A stretch of 5,728 bases of DNA. Source: Gammaproteobacteria bacterium RIFCSPLOWO2_02_FULL_56_15 (GTDB taxonomy: Bacteria > Pseudomonadota > Gammaproteobacteria > Eutrophobiales > Eutrophobiaceae). The DNA lies in assembly GCA_001801825.1 (NCBI GenBank), contig MGYR01000082.1, forward strand, positions 147 to 5,874. Reading direction: 5' to 3'. The notes below the pieces were generated by a model, which worked only from the letters and a program-made list of their open reading frames with translations, was not told the origin of the DNA and ran no database searches. This document shows positions 5,272-5,728 of the stretch, one piece after another. The position numbers and the translations under genes are program-made. Positions within the stretch are counted from its first letter, which is position 1; each line of letters opens with the position of its first letter.

Positions 5272-5322
5272 GGTAATATATTGGTTTTTTCATTATCATG
5301 CCGACGCGGGGGATTTCCTTAA

Positions 5323-5348
5323 CTGTCAAACATCGTACGATTCGACAG
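5323..5348. repeat. Inverted repeat CTGTC/GACAG around a perfect 10-bp palindrome
   Basis: CTGTC (5323-5327) and GACAG (5344-5348) flank the palindrome ATCGTACGAT (5332-5341). The outer arms carry the TGTC and GACA half-sites of the GlrR element but are 16 instead of 10 bases apart. It lies just after the activator gene stop and about 240 bp upstream of the predicted EF-hand transcript start. It may be a transcript-end structure of the activator gene, a third regulatory site, or a site for another regulator. No T tract follows on the - strand. Confidence 0.45.
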
Positions 5349-5371
5349 CAGAACCGGGAAATCCCGAGTTA

Positions 5372-5728
5372 TTAAGAGTCGGATATTTTTCGGAAGTGAT
5401 CAGGTTCCAGCTTGTGACGCCGCAATAATTTATAAAATTCACTGCGATTTCGCTGGGATAATCGTGCCGCCAGGGCAATGTTACCCTCGGTAAGATTCAG
5501 CAAGCGTACCAGGTAATCATGCTCGAATTTCTCCCGTGCATTGTTGAGGGACAAAAGTTTGTCGGGTTTGAACCGCAACGCCCGTTCAACCAGATTTCTG
5601 GGGATTATCGGAGCATTGGATAATACTGCGCATTGTTCCAACACATTCAGCAATTGCCGGACATTACCAGGCCAGGGCGCGCTTACCACCAGTTCCATCG
5701 CTTCAGGCGCAAACTTCAGTGATGCCCG
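5372..5728 (-). CDS. glrR: GlrR/QseF-like sigma-54-dependent response regulator, C-terminal 118 residues (5' end outside window)
   Basis: This is the end of an NtrC-type enhancer-binding protein that uses ATP to open promoters bound by sigma-54 polymerase. The frame runs open to the window edge, so the receiver and most of the AAA+ domain lie outside. In visible numbering, residues 1-50 are the end of the AAA+ domain, including the conserved PWPGNVRQL (18-26). A linker helix (about 58-72) and a Fis-type helix-turn-helix (about 78-107: GNIALAARLSQRN, SEFYKLLRRHKL) follow. The C-terminus, with NVLEQCAVL, NRSEFYKLLRRHKL and a final DHF, closely resembles GlrR of Escherichia coli as I remember it, more than NtrC or AtoC. 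GlrR is phosphorylated by the envelope-stress kinase GlrK/QseE and in E. coli activates the glmY small RNA. Here the nearest sigma-54 promoters belong to envelope genes directly downstream. Family membership is certain; the GlrR orthology is likely. Confidence 0.85.
   Translation of the reverse strand, partial: RASLKFAPEAMELVVSAPWPGNVRQLLNVLEQCAVLSNAPIIPRNLVERALRFKPDKLLSLNNAREKFEHDYLVRLLNLTEGNIALAARLSQRNRSEFYKLLRRHKLEPDHFRKISDS

Larger units (their letters stand above)
5051..5371. other. Intergenic control region between the activator gene and the EF-hand unit
   Basis: This 321-bp gap contains the ribosome binding site, sigma-54 promoter, IHF-like site and two upstream elements of the EF-hand unit, and the 5323-5348 dyad. 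A short dyad, CGGGAAATCCCG (5355-5366), lies directly after the activator stop but has too small a stem for a confident terminator. A 70-codon + strand frame from 5216 to 5428 crosses this region but is not credible. Confidence 0.6.

Noticed and set aside
5216..5428. A 70-codon + strand reading frame across the control region upstream of the EF-hand gene
   Set aside because: It has no well-placed ribosome binding site for its first ATG, no family resemblance, runs antisense into the end of the activator gene and covers the upstream element at 5254-5271.
1..5728. CRISPR array, insertion sequence or tRNA gene
   Set aside because: No spaced repeat series, transposase, terminal inverted repeats or cloverleaf could be seen. 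The only clear tandem repeat is the two-unit one in the EF-hand gene.

Overview
The window looks like chromosomal DNA from a gammaproteobacterium. The best clue is the gene fragment at the right edge, the C-terminal end of a GlrR/QseF-type sigma-54 activator, a family best known from that class. This taxonomic call is an inference; no rRNA or other marker is present.

Left block (1-2539, + strand, visibly GC-rich). A classical short-chain dehydrogenase/reductase (SDR) is followed, with a 4-base GTGA overlap, by a GMC-family FAD-dependent alcohol dehydrogenase. The two are almost certainly co-translated and probably oxidise an alcohol together; the substrate cannot be read from the sequence. 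Bases 2540-2743 are a convergent intergenic spacer with one strong GC hairpin.

Right block (2744-5728, all on the - strand, visibly more AT-rich). In transcription order it holds the end of the GlrR-like activator gene (5728-5372), a two-gene unit encoding an exported EF-hand protein (5050-4787) and a glycine-zipper lipoprotein with a peptidoglycan-binding domain (4744-4298), and a second two-gene unit encoding a DUF3568-type lipoprotein (3970-3476) and an exported protein of unknown function (3445-2744). All four products carry a signal peptide or lipobox, so this is an envelope gene set.

The main discovery candidate is the control DNA of the right block. Each two-gene unit is preceded by a sigma-54 (-24/-12) promoter, an IHF-like site, and two upstream elements resembling the TGTC-N10-GACA site known for GlrR. 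The elements sit at nearly identical distances in both regions (IHF-like site 35 bp from the promoter box in both; proximal element at about -102 and -103; distal element at about -165 and -169), although the DNA between them shows no obvious similarity. This suggests that the neighbouring activator drives a local regulon of envelope proteins. The EF-hand gene also carries an in-frame 27-bp tandem duplication between its two calcium loops.
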